The translations under genes and the position numbers were made by a program. Positions 29,547-38,611 of a stretch of 64,000 nucleotides of DNA are shown piece by piece; position 1 is the first letter of the stretch; each line of letters starts with the position of its first letter. Origin of the DNA: Trichomonas tenax. Its lineage: Eukaryota; Parabasalia; Trichomonadida; Trichomonadidae. The notes under the pieces are model-generated. The model did not search any database. It had not been told where the DNA came from and worked only from the letters and a program-made list of their open reading frames with translations. The DNA lies in contig JALKBU010000031.1 in assembly GCA_023091735.1 (NCBI GenBank), forward strand, positions 61,048-125,047, in the 5' to 3' direction.

Positions 29547-30002
29547 ATGTCGCTTGATAAGCGTGCAGATCAGCTTTTAGGGCAGATAGACAAAATCTAC
29601 AAACAGACAAAGACAAACAGAAGGAAGCAAGGCAAAAGGTTACAAGAAATTCGTAAAAACCATCCAGTTAAATTAGATCCCAACATTAAAATTACAACTG
29701 GATGCCTCCATTCTGGAACTGCATTCAAAGTTCCAGTTCAAAATTGGAAATCAGGAACAATCTTCGATAATCATGATAAACAAAAAACAAATATTGGCCA
29801 AGAAATCAATTCTCATTCAGCGCTAGTTTATAGAAGCATTCCAGCTAAACTAACAAAGGAAGAAGTTGATTACATCATGGAATATCGGCATAAATTGGCC
29901 CAAAATATGATTCCAATACATCATCCAAATTATGAACTTAAGCCAACAATGATTGAGACAAAGCGTCTTTCTCATAAGCCAATCTGGCAAGAGTTTATGT
30001 AG
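29547..30002 (+). CDS. Small basic hypothetical protein
   Basis: 151 residues, strongly basic in the first 45 (KTNRRKQGKRLQEIRK). No TM segment, signal peptide or recognisable domain. A helical region (LTKEEVDYIMEYRHKLAQN) and a His-rich NMIPIHHPNYEL patch are the only landmarks. Coding is supported by an intact ATG-to-TAG frame filling the space between a divergent promoter and a convergent neighbour. The function is unknown. Confidence 0.7.
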   Translation: MSLDKRADQLLGQIDKIYKQTKTNRRKQGKRLQEIRKNHPVKLDPNIKITTGCLHSGTAFKVPVQNWKSGTIFDNHDKQKTNIGQEINSHSALVYRSIPAKLTKEEVDYIMEYRHKLAQNMIPIHHPNYELKPTMIETKRLSHKPIWQEFM

Positions 30003-30062
30003 ATTCCGTATCTATTATGTAAAAATTATGTTTATTGTTTTTTCATAAATAATATGTATTTT

Positions 30063-31715
30063 TTATTCAACAGATTGTGGCATTGCCTTCATTAATGTGC
30101 CAAAGAATTCAATTGACTGTAAACCGAGAACATTATCGCCCCTATAGTTAACATCTGTCATCTTTAGCCTAATGTACCTGAAACTTCCTGATGGATTCGT
30201 AATTGGGAATGTCTGGAACTTATTTGCACCATTAAGAACGCTTGTTGTTCTCCTGTCCAATCTAACCCACTCCTCGTTATCATTGGAGCCTTCAATTGCC
30301 CAATTTTTGAGGTGAGTGGAGTTTCCTGAATATCTATGTGATTTGATTGAATAATGCTGTAGTGCAACAACATTTTCGTTAAAGTCAAATCTGATCCATT
30401 GTCCACTCTTGTTCTCTGACAAGAAGAAGTCTGATGGATTGCGTGATGCAACTACAGAAGGTGTACCATGTTCACATGATGACGCAGATATGGTCACGAC
30501 ACGTTTGTCATGGACATTTCCTTGGCAAACATCAGTAAGATAAGCGAGGATTCCATCGAATGAGTGTCCAGCGAAAGTAAGCTGTATGGAATCAGTAGGT
30601 AGGAATGCATCACCCTTAAGAGCCTCCTCGATCTCAATCTGCTTTTGGAGAACTGATCTGATTGAACGACGCATCTCTCGTGACTCGCTTATGAGTGGGT
30701 CAATACCAGATTCAACTTGTTTAAGTTTATCAAGAGCTTCTTTGAAATGTGTAGTCTGCGCTCTGTCTTGTTTCTTGATACGGCTTTCTACCTCTGTAAT
30801 TTTTTTGGCGACGCCCTCAGCAAGAACTTGAAGCTTCTGATCCACGCGTTTATCGAGATTTGCATTAACTTTTGCAGATTTAGTGGATGTGCGCGGTATA
30901 TTCTTTTCTATGCGTGTTTCAATAACTTGAAATGCTTGATTAATTCTTGAAAATTCGTCAGCAAAGTTGTATTGTTCGATATCTTCAAGACGGGAAGATA
31001 AAATATTCATTTGTTTCTTAAGATCGTTACTCTCTTTGATAAGGTGTATGCATACATTGGATGCAGATTCACCAATAAAGCTTTTATCAAGATCCTTATT
31101 TTCTAAAACTTCTAAAGCTTCTCGTGGTGTCAAACGGCTCAAATCCAAGCATGCGAATAATTGCGATGACTTTCTTCTATGTATTCCAAGTGTTTTAAGA
31201 AGAAATCTCTGAAGATTGTGGTGATCTTTTACACGAAGTTTTGAGTTCGAGAATATTTTGATGAGGTTATCGAGCGTGAATTCTGCAAACGAAGGTATCG
31301 AAATTGCAGCATCTATTTGAGCCGCAAAGTTATCAAGGAGTTGCTGGGAGAGTTCTGTGTTAGGATCCTTTTGTACTGAATCTACTATCGATCCAAGTTC
31401 GCTGCATGAATCTAAGTAGTTTGCTGTAGCTTCAAACACTGTATTCGCTCCCCATTTCTGGGCAAGTCGCTGAATATCGTTAACATTTTCGGGAGTGAGC
31501 GCGAACTGTTCGCCTTGAATAGCCTTGAGGAATTGCACCATTGTTGTGAGTGGTGCTGTGTCGTTAAGAACGAACGTATTCATTGTAGAAAGGTTGATAA
31601 TTTCTTTGAAATTACTTGCATACATTGCAAGCTTTATTTTTGAAACCGGAATTCTCTCGCCTTCATAAACTATGATAAAGTCTTTTGGGGCCTCTGGTGC
31701 TTTTGCTGTTTTCAT
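30063..31715 (-). CDS. BTB-like / coiled-coil / F5/8 type C (discoidin) domain protein
   Basis: 550 residues. The N-terminal ~10-105 reads as a BTB/POZ-type domain (DFIIVYEGERIPVSKIKLAMYAS...), followed by a helical BACK-like region to ~220. A coiled coil spans ~225-355. The C-terminal ~395-545 is an F5/8 type C (discoidin) domain with the expected 'QWIRFDFNENVVALQHYSIKS' strand, 'LKNWAIEGSNDNEEWVRLD' and 'FRYIRLKMTD' signatures. F5/8C domains bind carbohydrates or lipids, and here the protein has no signal peptide, so it should be intracellular. The combination of BTB and F5/8C is common in trichomonads. It is head-to-head with the LSm gene, with only 75 bp between starts. Confidence 0.85.
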   Translation of the reverse strand: MKTAKAPEAPKDFIIVYEGERIPVSKIKLAMYASNFKEIINLSTMNTFVLNDTAPLTTMVQFLKAIQGEQFALTPENVNDIQRLAQKWGANTVFEATANYLDSCSELGSIVDSVQKDPNTELSQQLLDNFAAQIDAAISIPSFAEFTLDNLIKIFSNSKLRVKDHHNLQRFLLKTLGIHRRKSSQLFACLDLSRLTPREALEVLENKDLDKSFIGESASNVCIHLIKESNDLKKQMNILSSRLEDIEQYNFADEFSRINQAFQVIETRIEKNIPRTSTKSAKVNANLDKRVDQKLQVLAEGVAKKITEVESRIKKQDRAQTTHFKEALDKLKQVESGIDPLISESREMRRSIRSVLQKQIEIEEALKGDAFLPTDSIQLTFAGHSFDGILAYLTDVCQGNVHDKRVVTISASSCEHGTPSVVASRNPSDFFLSENKSGQWIRFDFNENVVALQHYSIKSHRYSGNSTHLKNWAIEGSNDNEEWVRLDRRTTSVLNGANKFQTFPITNPSGSFRYIRLKMTDVNYRGDNVLGLQSIEFFGTLMKAMPQSVE

Positions 31716-31790
31716 GAATCAAAATCCCCAAAAAGTATGTCACTTTTTATATAAAAGTGACTAATATTTGCAAAAAGGTGACATTCCAAA
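31716..31790. promoter_or_regulatory. 75-bp bidirectional promoter with three GTGACA-type motifs
   Basis: Between the divergent starts at 31715 (minus) and 31791 (plus) lie TGTCAC at 31738-31743, GTGAC at 31757-31761 and GTGACA at 31778-31783, two of them joined to runs of A/T (TGTCACTTTTT, AAAAGTGAC). The same core recurs near other start codons in the window. Confidence 0.4.
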
Positions 31791-32042
31791 ATGGATCCAT
31801 ACTATAATTCCCTTACTGAAATGATTCTTAAGAAAGTCTACATCAAACTCGAAAACAACCGCGAATTAGAGGGCACCTTGATGAGTGCTGATACACTTGG
31901 CAATGTAGTTATCACCGATACCGTAGAACTTTCTCCAGGCCACCAAGTTCCAGCTGACCACACCCCAAGAAAGTTAGGCACAGCCGTTGTCCGTTCTCAA
32001 CATATCTTTTCTATCAATTTAATTTCAGAGAAGCCTCTATAA
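31791..32042 (+). CDS. LSm/Sm-like RNA-binding protein
   Basis: 83 residues, essentially one Sm fold. Sm1-like 'KKVYIKLENNRELEGTLMSADTLGNVVI' has the expected Gly and Asn, and 'KLGTAVVRSQHIFSINL' fits the Sm2 strand, although its usual Arg-Gly is Arg-Ser here. It acts in a heptameric ring on U-rich RNA: mRNA decay (LSm1-7), U6 snRNA (LSm2-8) or spliceosomal snRNA. The exact ring position cannot be assigned by eye. Confidence 0.75.
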   Translation: MDPYYNSLTEMILKKVYIKLENNRELEGTLMSADTLGNVVITDTVELSPGHQVPADHTPRKLGTAVVRSQHIFSINLISEKPL

Positions 32043-33086
32043 TAAATAAATGTCGTATTAATATAAACTAGAGTACCACTGCAATTACGCCCGATTACAG
32101 AAACATCTTTTTACCACTTTTAATTTTTTCAAAAAAAATAATTGTTTAATTATACTGCCATTGTTTAATGACAATTAGATAGGCAACTTCATTGGCATTA
32201 TATGTTATATCATTCAGTAGTATACACATTTATATAATAGGAACTACCTGAGATATAATATATATAATCATATTATAACATATACATACCAATAAAATAA
32301 GAATATATTAGGTTTTATTTTTTCATTTATATTTATCTACAGTTTTATGAATTATGCATGCTAGAAAACGACAACTATGATCATATATGTATATTGGTTG
32401 CATTAATAACAGTACTTGTGAATATTGAAAATATTTCATATAATAAATTATGGAAAATTATGCTTTATTCATACAAAAGATACAAAAGCAATGTAAGGCT
32501 AAACCATGGAATGCGCATAAAATGATTTAAATTGCTTATAGACAAACTTCAGATATCGCAACATATTAAATATGAGAAATAGATGCAGAATAGTATAATT
32601 TCTCTTGATAGCATATATGCGTGTGTCGCATTAGAAAGAGAATTGAACTTTATGGCCAAAATGAGTGTACGTTTATCAATTTTTGATATTAAATATCGAG
32701 TATGACATCGAATAAATGTCTCGTCCTGGCTAAATACAAGCCAGCAATGAATATCATTGTATTCATATTGTGTAAATGTATGTTATCTAAATTTCGAAAT
32801 ATAATTATTAGAACATTGTTTCATATTTACTTGTGCATTTGGTATTTGATGATGCTAGTGCTATGGTTTGAATTGAGTTTTGTGCTCAATCCAATTTTTT
32901 GAAGATATCTTATTCGTGGAATGTGATTTGTGAAACTGTTGCATGCAGTGTATGTAATATGACTGCAAAGTTACTGCCCATCATTTTATGTTAGGTGAGC
33001 TACCGCAGAAAATGATGGCGTAACAAGTTACAATGAGCTTACGTTTAAAAATAATCGTCGGCATTCCCCTGCTTTAGCTTCGGACA

Positions 33087-33142
33087 GGAACAGCCTGAAC
33101 GATCATTTTCAATTCAATATCGATGTAAAATAACCGTCCAGG
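33087..33142 (+). repeat. 56-bp direct repeat, copy 1
   Basis: GGAACAGCCTGAACGATCAT and the following bases recur at 33853-33908 with three differences visible by eye in 56 bases, all in the middle or near the end. Copy 1 is flanked by small inverted repeats (CAGGAACAGCCTG; CCAGGCTGGTCCTGG) that could form hairpins. Confidence 0.85.
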
Positions 33143-33852
33143 CTGGTCCTGGCCTTAAAAAACGATAACCATGCAAGCTATACTTGCTCATTGCCTTTGT
33201 GCTGAAGCGTGAATTCTTGTGAAAAGCCGCTTCTATTTAACAGATTTATCATTCTTCAACAAAAGGAAGAATAAGATGAATTTATTTATATTCACCATAT
33301 CTCTGTCAGAGCCTACGTTATCTTACAGTCTTCAAAAATTTCATTTTATATATATGGGAATGAATCCCTAATAACTGTACCACATGTTAATACGCATAGT
33401 TGTTTTGTAGAATAAACTCTGATTTATCGATAAAATATATAATATATAGTGATGAATCATATATAAAGTTTGATGAACTTAATTTAATGTAATTAAGTAG
33501 CTCATGCAATTTCATTTAATATCTTAAACGATACAAAACGCATTGGGAATATATGAATGCAAAATTTGAATTCATTAGCAACCATATTTCAATCCAAGAT
33601 GTCCAATTATGTATCAAACTGGATAAATTGGATAGAAATATAGAATATTCCATTAAAATACAGTAGATTTGCGTAAAAGTGTGATTTTTGAGCGATTCTA
33701 TGGGATTCAACAGCTTTGCTGATGATACCTTCGCATTCTAATCAATGAAATGCGGTAAAATCTCTTCAAGAGCTGATATTATTATCAAGAAGATCAAAAT
33801 TCGTTGAAAGAGACGTGTTTCTTGCCCACTTCATCCAACACATAGATGCTCT

Positions 33853-33908
33853 GGAACAGCCTGAACGATCATTTTCATTTCAATATTGATGTAAAATAAC
33901 CGTCCTGG
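33853..33908 (+). repeat. 56-bp direct repeat, copy 2
   Basis: Second copy of the 33087-33142 unit, starting with GGAACAGCC and ending with CCGTCCTGG. It is immediately followed by CGCACCCCC and an A-rich tract (33917-33950), then the GC-rich island. The arrangement of a repeat followed by poly-A-like sequence recalls a retroposed element, but no target-site duplication was found. Confidence 0.85.
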
Positions 33909-33950
33909 ACGCACCCCCAAAAAAAAAATAAAAAATAAAAAAAAAACAAA

Positions 33951-34080
33951 TTACCGCGTGCGTCGTCCTGTGTTGCTCGCAAGAGAGGGGTTCTGGCCAG
34001 GGCTGCAGTGCTACGGCAGCGACATTCTGGCGGCCACTAATGTGCCTCGATCTGACTGACTCCAATGTACCCCGAGCTTA
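33951..34080. other. GC-rich island in AT-rich spacer
   Basis: About 130 bases (from ~33952, CCGCGTGCGTCG..., to ~34076) are clearly richer in G+C than the surrounding gap, with CpG-containing words (GCGTGCGTCGTCC, GGCGGCC). A 61-codon minus-strand frame runs through it but ends in AT-rich sequence and looks accidental. Possibilities are a structured RNA gene, an old mobile-element fragment, or foreign DNA. Confidence 0.45.
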
Positions 34081-34085
34081 AATGT

Positions 34086-34142
34086 TGTAGTGAGTGTTAG
34101 CCCGATACATTGTTGCCAGTGATAGAAGACATTAGTATTAAT
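34086..34142 (+). repeat. 57-bp dispersed repeat, copy A (inverted with 60890-60946)
   Basis: The reverse complement of this stretch matches 60890-60946 at 56 of 57 positions (one G/T difference near the middle-right). It contains GATACATTGTTGCCAGTG. At the other site the repeat directly abuts tRNA-Asn fragments. Such identity over 57 bases, 27 kb apart, implies recent copying. Confidence 0.9.
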
Positions 34143-34679
34143 GACACTTTTCTGTTTCTTTCAAAAATGCGCCAAATTTTTTCCCGCCATTATTTATAAA
34201 AAGTCTTGTAGTGCATTAAATTATAAACTTATGTGCATTTCCATGTAAATTTAACTATTTATCTGAGTTCTCAAGTTTTTGATTTTTCTGGATTTAATAT
34301 TTCCTTATGTGACTTCAACACTATTATATACAAAGGCATTAGAAATCAAAGAGCTATTTAAAAATATATGTTATCGTTAAATAATATCCGAATATTAGAA
34401 TTCATTCCAAAAATGTAATATTTTAACCTAAAACATTAAAAGTATTGTTTTATATAAGCTATAAAATAAGAATAGCCAATTAGAATTTGCTAGAAAGTTG
34501 TAGATTACGAGAAAGCTATTTTTTAGTCCCAAAATTCCTGGAGCCATTAAATATCATGATCATGAAATTTTCGCGAACTTTTGCATTAGTTTATCAAAAT
34601 AGGAGCGGAAAATTCGAGAAATTTGAATTTGAAAGGATGGAGGCTATTTGAAATAGTGCAGTAAAATAAGGTTATATAA

Positions 34680-35324
34680 ATGATGAAGACTAAGTCGGCA
34701 GCAGAGTCGAAGCTGGACGAAGAATTCCCAGCTTTGTCTTCCTACCCAATGAAAAAACCAAATACACCATCACATACTAATCAGGCACCTCAGCAAGAGA
34801 AAGCTAATGTTCCTGAACAAGTAAATCCTTGGAAAGAATTCGATGCTTTTAATATCACTTCACCAGATTCATTCATTCACTCAGATATATCGCCACAAGA
34901 TTTAGGATTTGCTCTAACACAAACGTTATCATTAATTCCAGATGCTCCTTACGATATTTCGACAAATATGAAACCGATTCCAAGTTCCAAACAGCAATCA
35001 AATAACGGATTTCCAAAAACTCCTTATTTGAAGCTTCTTCAGCCTGAATTTTTCAAGAAATACGATACTCAAACTCTATTTTTCATTTTCTTCTACTGTG
35101 CGAAAACAACTCAACAATATTTTGCGGGCTGCGAACTGAGGCGTAGAAATTGGCGCTTCAACACAAAATATCAAACTTGGTTCCATCGCATTGGTGAACC
35201 TCTCGAAAAGACAGATCAATACGAAATCGCAAAGTTTGAATATTTTGATAACGAATCCCCAGAAAGCTGGTGTATTCGTGTTCGCAGCCCATTCAAATTC
35301 GAGTATCAATATCTAGATGAGTGA
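34680..35324 (+). CDS. NOT-box protein (CCR4-NOT subunit, NOT3/NOT5-like C-terminal domain)
   Basis: 214 residues. The first ~100 are Pro/Gln/Asn-rich and look disordered (possible NAR-type linker). Residues ~115-214 form a NOT2/3/5 box: LLQPEFFKKYDTQTLFFIFFY, LRRRNWRFNTKYQTWFHR, EP..KTDQYEIAKFEYFD and the end FKFEYQYLDE. The 'WRF.TKY..WF.R..EP' and 'F.FEY.YL' features fit NOT3/NOT5 better than NOT2. It should dock on NOT1 in the CCR4-NOT complex, which deadenylates and represses mRNAs. Compared with typical NOT3/5 (over 600 residues), the long N-terminal coiled coil is missing; it may be a NOT2-like minimal version. Confidence 0.85.
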   Translation: MMKTKSAAESKLDEEFPALSSYPMKKPNTPSHTNQAPQQEKANVPEQVNPWKEFDAFNITSPDSFIHSDISPQDLGFALTQTLSLIPDAPYDISTNMKPIPSSKQQSNNGFPKTPYLKLLQPEFFKKYDTQTLFFIFFYCAKTTQQYFAGCELRRRNWRFNTKYQTWFHRIGEPLEKTDQYEIAKFEYFDNESPESWCIRVRSPFKFEYQYLDE

Positions 35325-35627
35325 TCGAAAATATATATATTTCATTTTTGTTAAAATACATTCTTCTTTACTTGATCCACGCTTTTTCTAGACAATATAT
35401 TATTGAAATCTAATAGCATATTTGGACGCTACGATACAATAACATAGGAATAACAGTGATATCCTGTAATTCTATTATGTGTAGATAATAAATAACGAAA
35501 AATAATACTCAAAAAAATTAGAGATAAAGCCGAAATTTCAATGAAATTATTAATCAAATGAACATGCAATTCTATTAATATGATAAAAAGGCTAAAATTC
35601 CTAAAAAAATTATTAAAACGTACAAAA

Positions 35628-37037
35628 ATGTCTACTCGTCCTTCCGATTTTGGAAGGATGAATCTGACTGATGCAGACCAGGCTACGTTCAACCAATCTC
35701 TTGAGTCACTTATATCTAGTGTTAAAACACTAGAAACATCGCCAAAGAAAAATAAAGCAACCGGAAGACTCCCTGATGTCGTAAATCGTTTAATTGACAA
35801 AGATTCGAAATACTACAAGCGCAGAAGGACGATTCCTACAGGCCAACAAGCTCAATCTAAAAGAAAAATTCCCCAAGTTCGCGAAGTTAAGAAATCAGTT
35901 TCAGTTCTCGATAACGAACCAGGCGCAGCACATTATTCGCCAAAATTCGCGTCTGTTTTACCAAAAGCACCAACAGTATCTCTCAAAGATAAAAATTCGA
36001 GTTCAAAACTAGATAGATCGAATGTTGATGAAAAATCGATGAGCGAAATGCTTGTAGCTTGGTCAGATCATATTAGAAATGTTGATTTCACAAAAGCTGA
36101 AAAATCGTCAAATTCACTCGATGACGCACCTCTTCCTCCAAGCACTGTTGAGGGAGCGAATGTATATAAGTTTTCTCAGGATTCTCGCTACGCAAATCGC
36201 GATTCTTACATAGTCGGAGAGCAAACTCCTGGACCTTCAGCTTATAACACAGCAAAAGCAGCGAAACGAAACAATGCAACTCTCTTTCATTTGCAAGTCT
36301 CCAGATTCAACGATATGGATAAATTCGAAAAACCTATTCGCGATACACGTTCTGCAATGGATGCAATTCGAAAACGAGAACCACAACAAATTTCTTTTGA
36401 TAAACAAGCTTCTAGAGAAAAGAGGGTGAAAGAGGAGGATCCCCTTTGGCAAGAAATAGAAAATGAACAGCGTGAAATTTTGAAGAACTTGATTGCTCAA
36501 GACAAAGAGAAGAAAGTTGTTAAGAAAGAGAAAACTGCAGATTTTGCTAAACAGACTCGAGATAACAGAAGTCCATTTGCACATATCATGCGAAAAGAAA
36601 TGGATGTTGTATATGATGTTGAGTCTTCATTGAAATATCTCGATCGCCCATCAACATCATTTGATATAGGGCAGCGAGCCTATAAATATAAGCGAGAAAT
36701 TTTTAACAAGACAGAGGCTCCAGACATTATGTATTTTGATTCTCATGAACAATGGAAGAAGACAATACCACGAGATCAGGTTGCTGATTTCAACAAACTT
36801 CACTATAGGAAGGATCCTTACTACTACATGCCAAAGCCTTGCGGTGAAGAAGATAAACGCTCTCAAGATGAAATAGCCATGGAGGAAGAAATGCTGAGGG
36901 AACGAGAGCTAACCTCAACAAGGAGACAGCCTCCAAAAGAGAAACCTGAGAGACTGAAGCGAATAATTGATACACCACTCTCTCTACAGAGGAATAAGAG
37001 CGCTTTTGAGCATAGATACAAAGAGGCCTTTAAATAA
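35628..37037 (+). CDS. SHIPPO/PGP-repeat-like protein (possible axonemal or microtubule protein)
   Basis: I chose the ATG at 35628 (MSTRPSDFGR...), giving 469 residues. The ATG 16 codons upstream adds a Lys/Leu-rich leader in AT-rich DNA and is less likely. The protein is polar, basic and mostly disordered or helical. It carries sequences like the sperm-tail PG-rich (SHIPPO) motif: EPGAAHYSP near residue 100 and TPGPSAYNTAKA near 200. These motifs occur in flagellar microtubule inner proteins, which would suit a flagellated protist. Only two motif-like copies are seen, so this is tentative. Confidence 0.6.
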   Translation: MSTRPSDFGRMNLTDADQATFNQSLESLISSVKTLETSPKKNKATGRLPDVVNRLIDKDSKYYKRRRTIPTGQQAQSKRKIPQVREVKKSVSVLDNEPGAAHYSPKFASVLPKAPTVSLKDKNSSSKLDRSNVDEKSMSEMLVAWSDHIRNVDFTKAEKSSNSLDDAPLPPSTVEGANVYKFSQDSRYANRDSYIVGEQTPGPSAYNTAKAAKRNNATLFHLQVSRFNDMDKFEKPIRDTRSAMDAIRKREPQQISFDKQASREKRVKEEDPLWQEIENEQREILKNLIAQDKEKKVVKKEKTADFAKQTRDNRSPFAHIMRKEMDVVYDVESSLKYLDRPSTSFDIGQRAYKYKREIFNKTEAPDIMYFDSHEQWKKTIPRDQVADFNKLHYRKDPYYYMPKPCGEEDKRSQDEIAMEEEMLRERELTSTRRQPPKEKPERLKRIIDTPLSLQRNKSAFEHRYKEAFK

Positions 37038-37446
37038 TGCGTACAGATTTTATTTGTTTGTAAATGTTTATAATATTTTGATCTTTGACCTGCTCTATGT
37101 TTATACGTTCTTTAGACAATAGAATTTAGGACTTTGAAAAAATTGAAATGAATATTTTTGTAAAATACTAGATATTGTGGTAATATTTCACTTGGAATAC
37201 AAAATCTAATTAAAATTTAATAAATTGCACTTGTTTAAATTAAGAAATTAAGTTTATGAACACTTGAAAAACTAAAATCTACTAAATTCTCTTTGATTTT
37301 TATTAAAGTGCAACTTACATATGTTTTAATGAATCCAACTGTTCAACTCTGTGTGCTAACATCAGATCACTTTGAATTGTTTTTCCCACTTAAATAACAT
37401 CATGTTGTTGAAAATAAACAATTTTAAAAATAAAAATAGATATATA
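37038..37446. other. Convergent 3' intergenic region, no gene seen
   Basis: AT-rich 409 bp between the 3' ends of two converging genes; presumably 3' UTRs and poly(A) signals. Confidence 0.6.
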
Positions 37447-38394
37447 TTACTGATTTCGAAGAATGATAGTCTTCTTGCTGTTCCAAAGCGATCTATCTAG
37501 CTTATCAAGCTCAGCTTTCATTATCCTCTTCTGTTCTTCTGTATAGATGATCTGTTCCTTGAGTATACGCGACTGCTCTTCCGCCTTGTAAAGATCTTGC
37601 TGAAGCATCTGTAATTTACGCTGTGTATTTTCTATTTCGTCACGCATAGCAATTGTTCTTTCGTGAGAGGCGTTAATCTCACTTCTGAACATTTCTACAG
37701 TTGAAGAGGCCTCCTGGAGTCTATGGGAGTACAAGTCATCAGATTTGAAGGATTCTCTCCTTGTTCTTTCGATGGCCGCTGTAATTTGAACAATCTGGTT
37801 GTCTATGATGTTTTCATTTGTCTGGCTCTCTTCCAATGCCTGTGCTATATCGTTTTGGTGCTTCTGGATCAAGTCATCCAAAACAGCTTTAAGCTGTGAA
37901 ATTTGGTTGTTATGCTCCACTTCCTTGGTCTCCATTGCCTTGATTGATGAGGCAATCTCCGAGCGCACCTGCAAGAGATCACGCTTACGTTGTTCTCTGA
38001 CTTCGCTAAGCTCAAACTCGAGAGCTTGAATCTCAACTCTCAACTCACCGCATTCTGTTTGAATTTCACGCATTTCTGCATCAACCTCGGCCTCCTTGTT
38101 TGCAAGATCGGCCTCATACTCTGCTTGGAGTCTCTCGAGTTCGTATCTTTTTGCTTCAATTTCGGCTTCCTTGATAGCAGCAACAGTGTCAACTTGCGTT
38201 TTTGTCCACTTCTTAGTGTTCTTTTGGCTCCTAATAAGCTCCTTTTGGAACTTTCTTGCTTCAATATCTTGTGCTTTGTAAATCATGTCTAAATCTATGT
38301 TATTTTGTGTAGCAAATCCACCGAAGGACTGCTCGCTGACGCTCATATTATCTGAAAATCCTGATGCGGTATCAAGGGATGAAGAAGACGACAT
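37447..38394 (-). CDS. Long coiled-coil protein
   Basis: 315 residues. The first ~35 are Ser-rich. From ~45 to ~305 the sequence is a nearly continuous coiled coil with heptad spacing and a Glu/Lys/Gln/Arg composition. There is no motor, membrane or enzymatic motif. It resembles cytoskeletal or basal-body coiled-coil proteins in composition, but no specific family can be named. Confidence 0.75.
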   Translation of the reverse strand: MSSSSSLDTASGFSDNMSVSEQSFGGFATQNNIDLDMIYKAQDIEARKFQKELIRSQKNTKKWTKTQVDTVAAIKEAEIEAKRYELERLQAEYEADLANKEAEVDAEMREIQTECGELRVEIQALEFELSEVREQRKRDLLQVRSEIASSIKAMETKEVEHNNQISQLKAVLDDLIQKHQNDIAQALEESQTNENIIDNQIVQITAAIERTRRESFKSDDLYSHRLQEASSTVEMFRSEINASHERTIAMRDEIENTQRKLQMLQQDLYKAEEQSRILKEQIIYTEEQKRIMKAELDKLDRSLWNSKKTIILRNQ

Positions 38395-38611
38395 GAAAAA
38401 ATGTTTTCAAATCTATTTTTAAACGTATGCAATTTGAACAGTTCCAAAAAATTTAACAATGCCAATAGCTTAACAGTAGCCCATATGTTATAACAATCTT
38501 GGTTTTCCATGATTTTGATTTGAAATAACATATTGATTTTTTTTATTTTGAAGTGCTTAGGATTATTCACTTGTATAGAGTATGCTTCGTGATATTTAAA
38601 ACAATAACAGT

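Larger units (their letters stand above)
32043..34679. other. 2.6-kb gene-poor region with repeats and a GC-rich island
   Basis: No convincing protein gene. The 66-codon frame at 32702-32902 has no features. The left half is very AT-rich. From ~33,050 it contains a 56-bp direct repeat pair (33087-33142 and 33853-33908), an A-rich tract, a GC-rich island (about 33952-34080) and one arm of a 57-bp inverted dispersed repeat (34086-34142). The features below give details. Confidence 0.6.

Noticed and set aside
32702..32902. 66-codon plus-strand ORF in the 32-34.7 kb gap
   Set aside because: Hydrophobic low-complexity composition from AT-rich DNA, no features.
33880..34065. 61-codon minus-strand ORF through the GC island
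   Set aside because: Runs through an A-rich tract into Phe-rich sequence and into the repeat; looks accidental.
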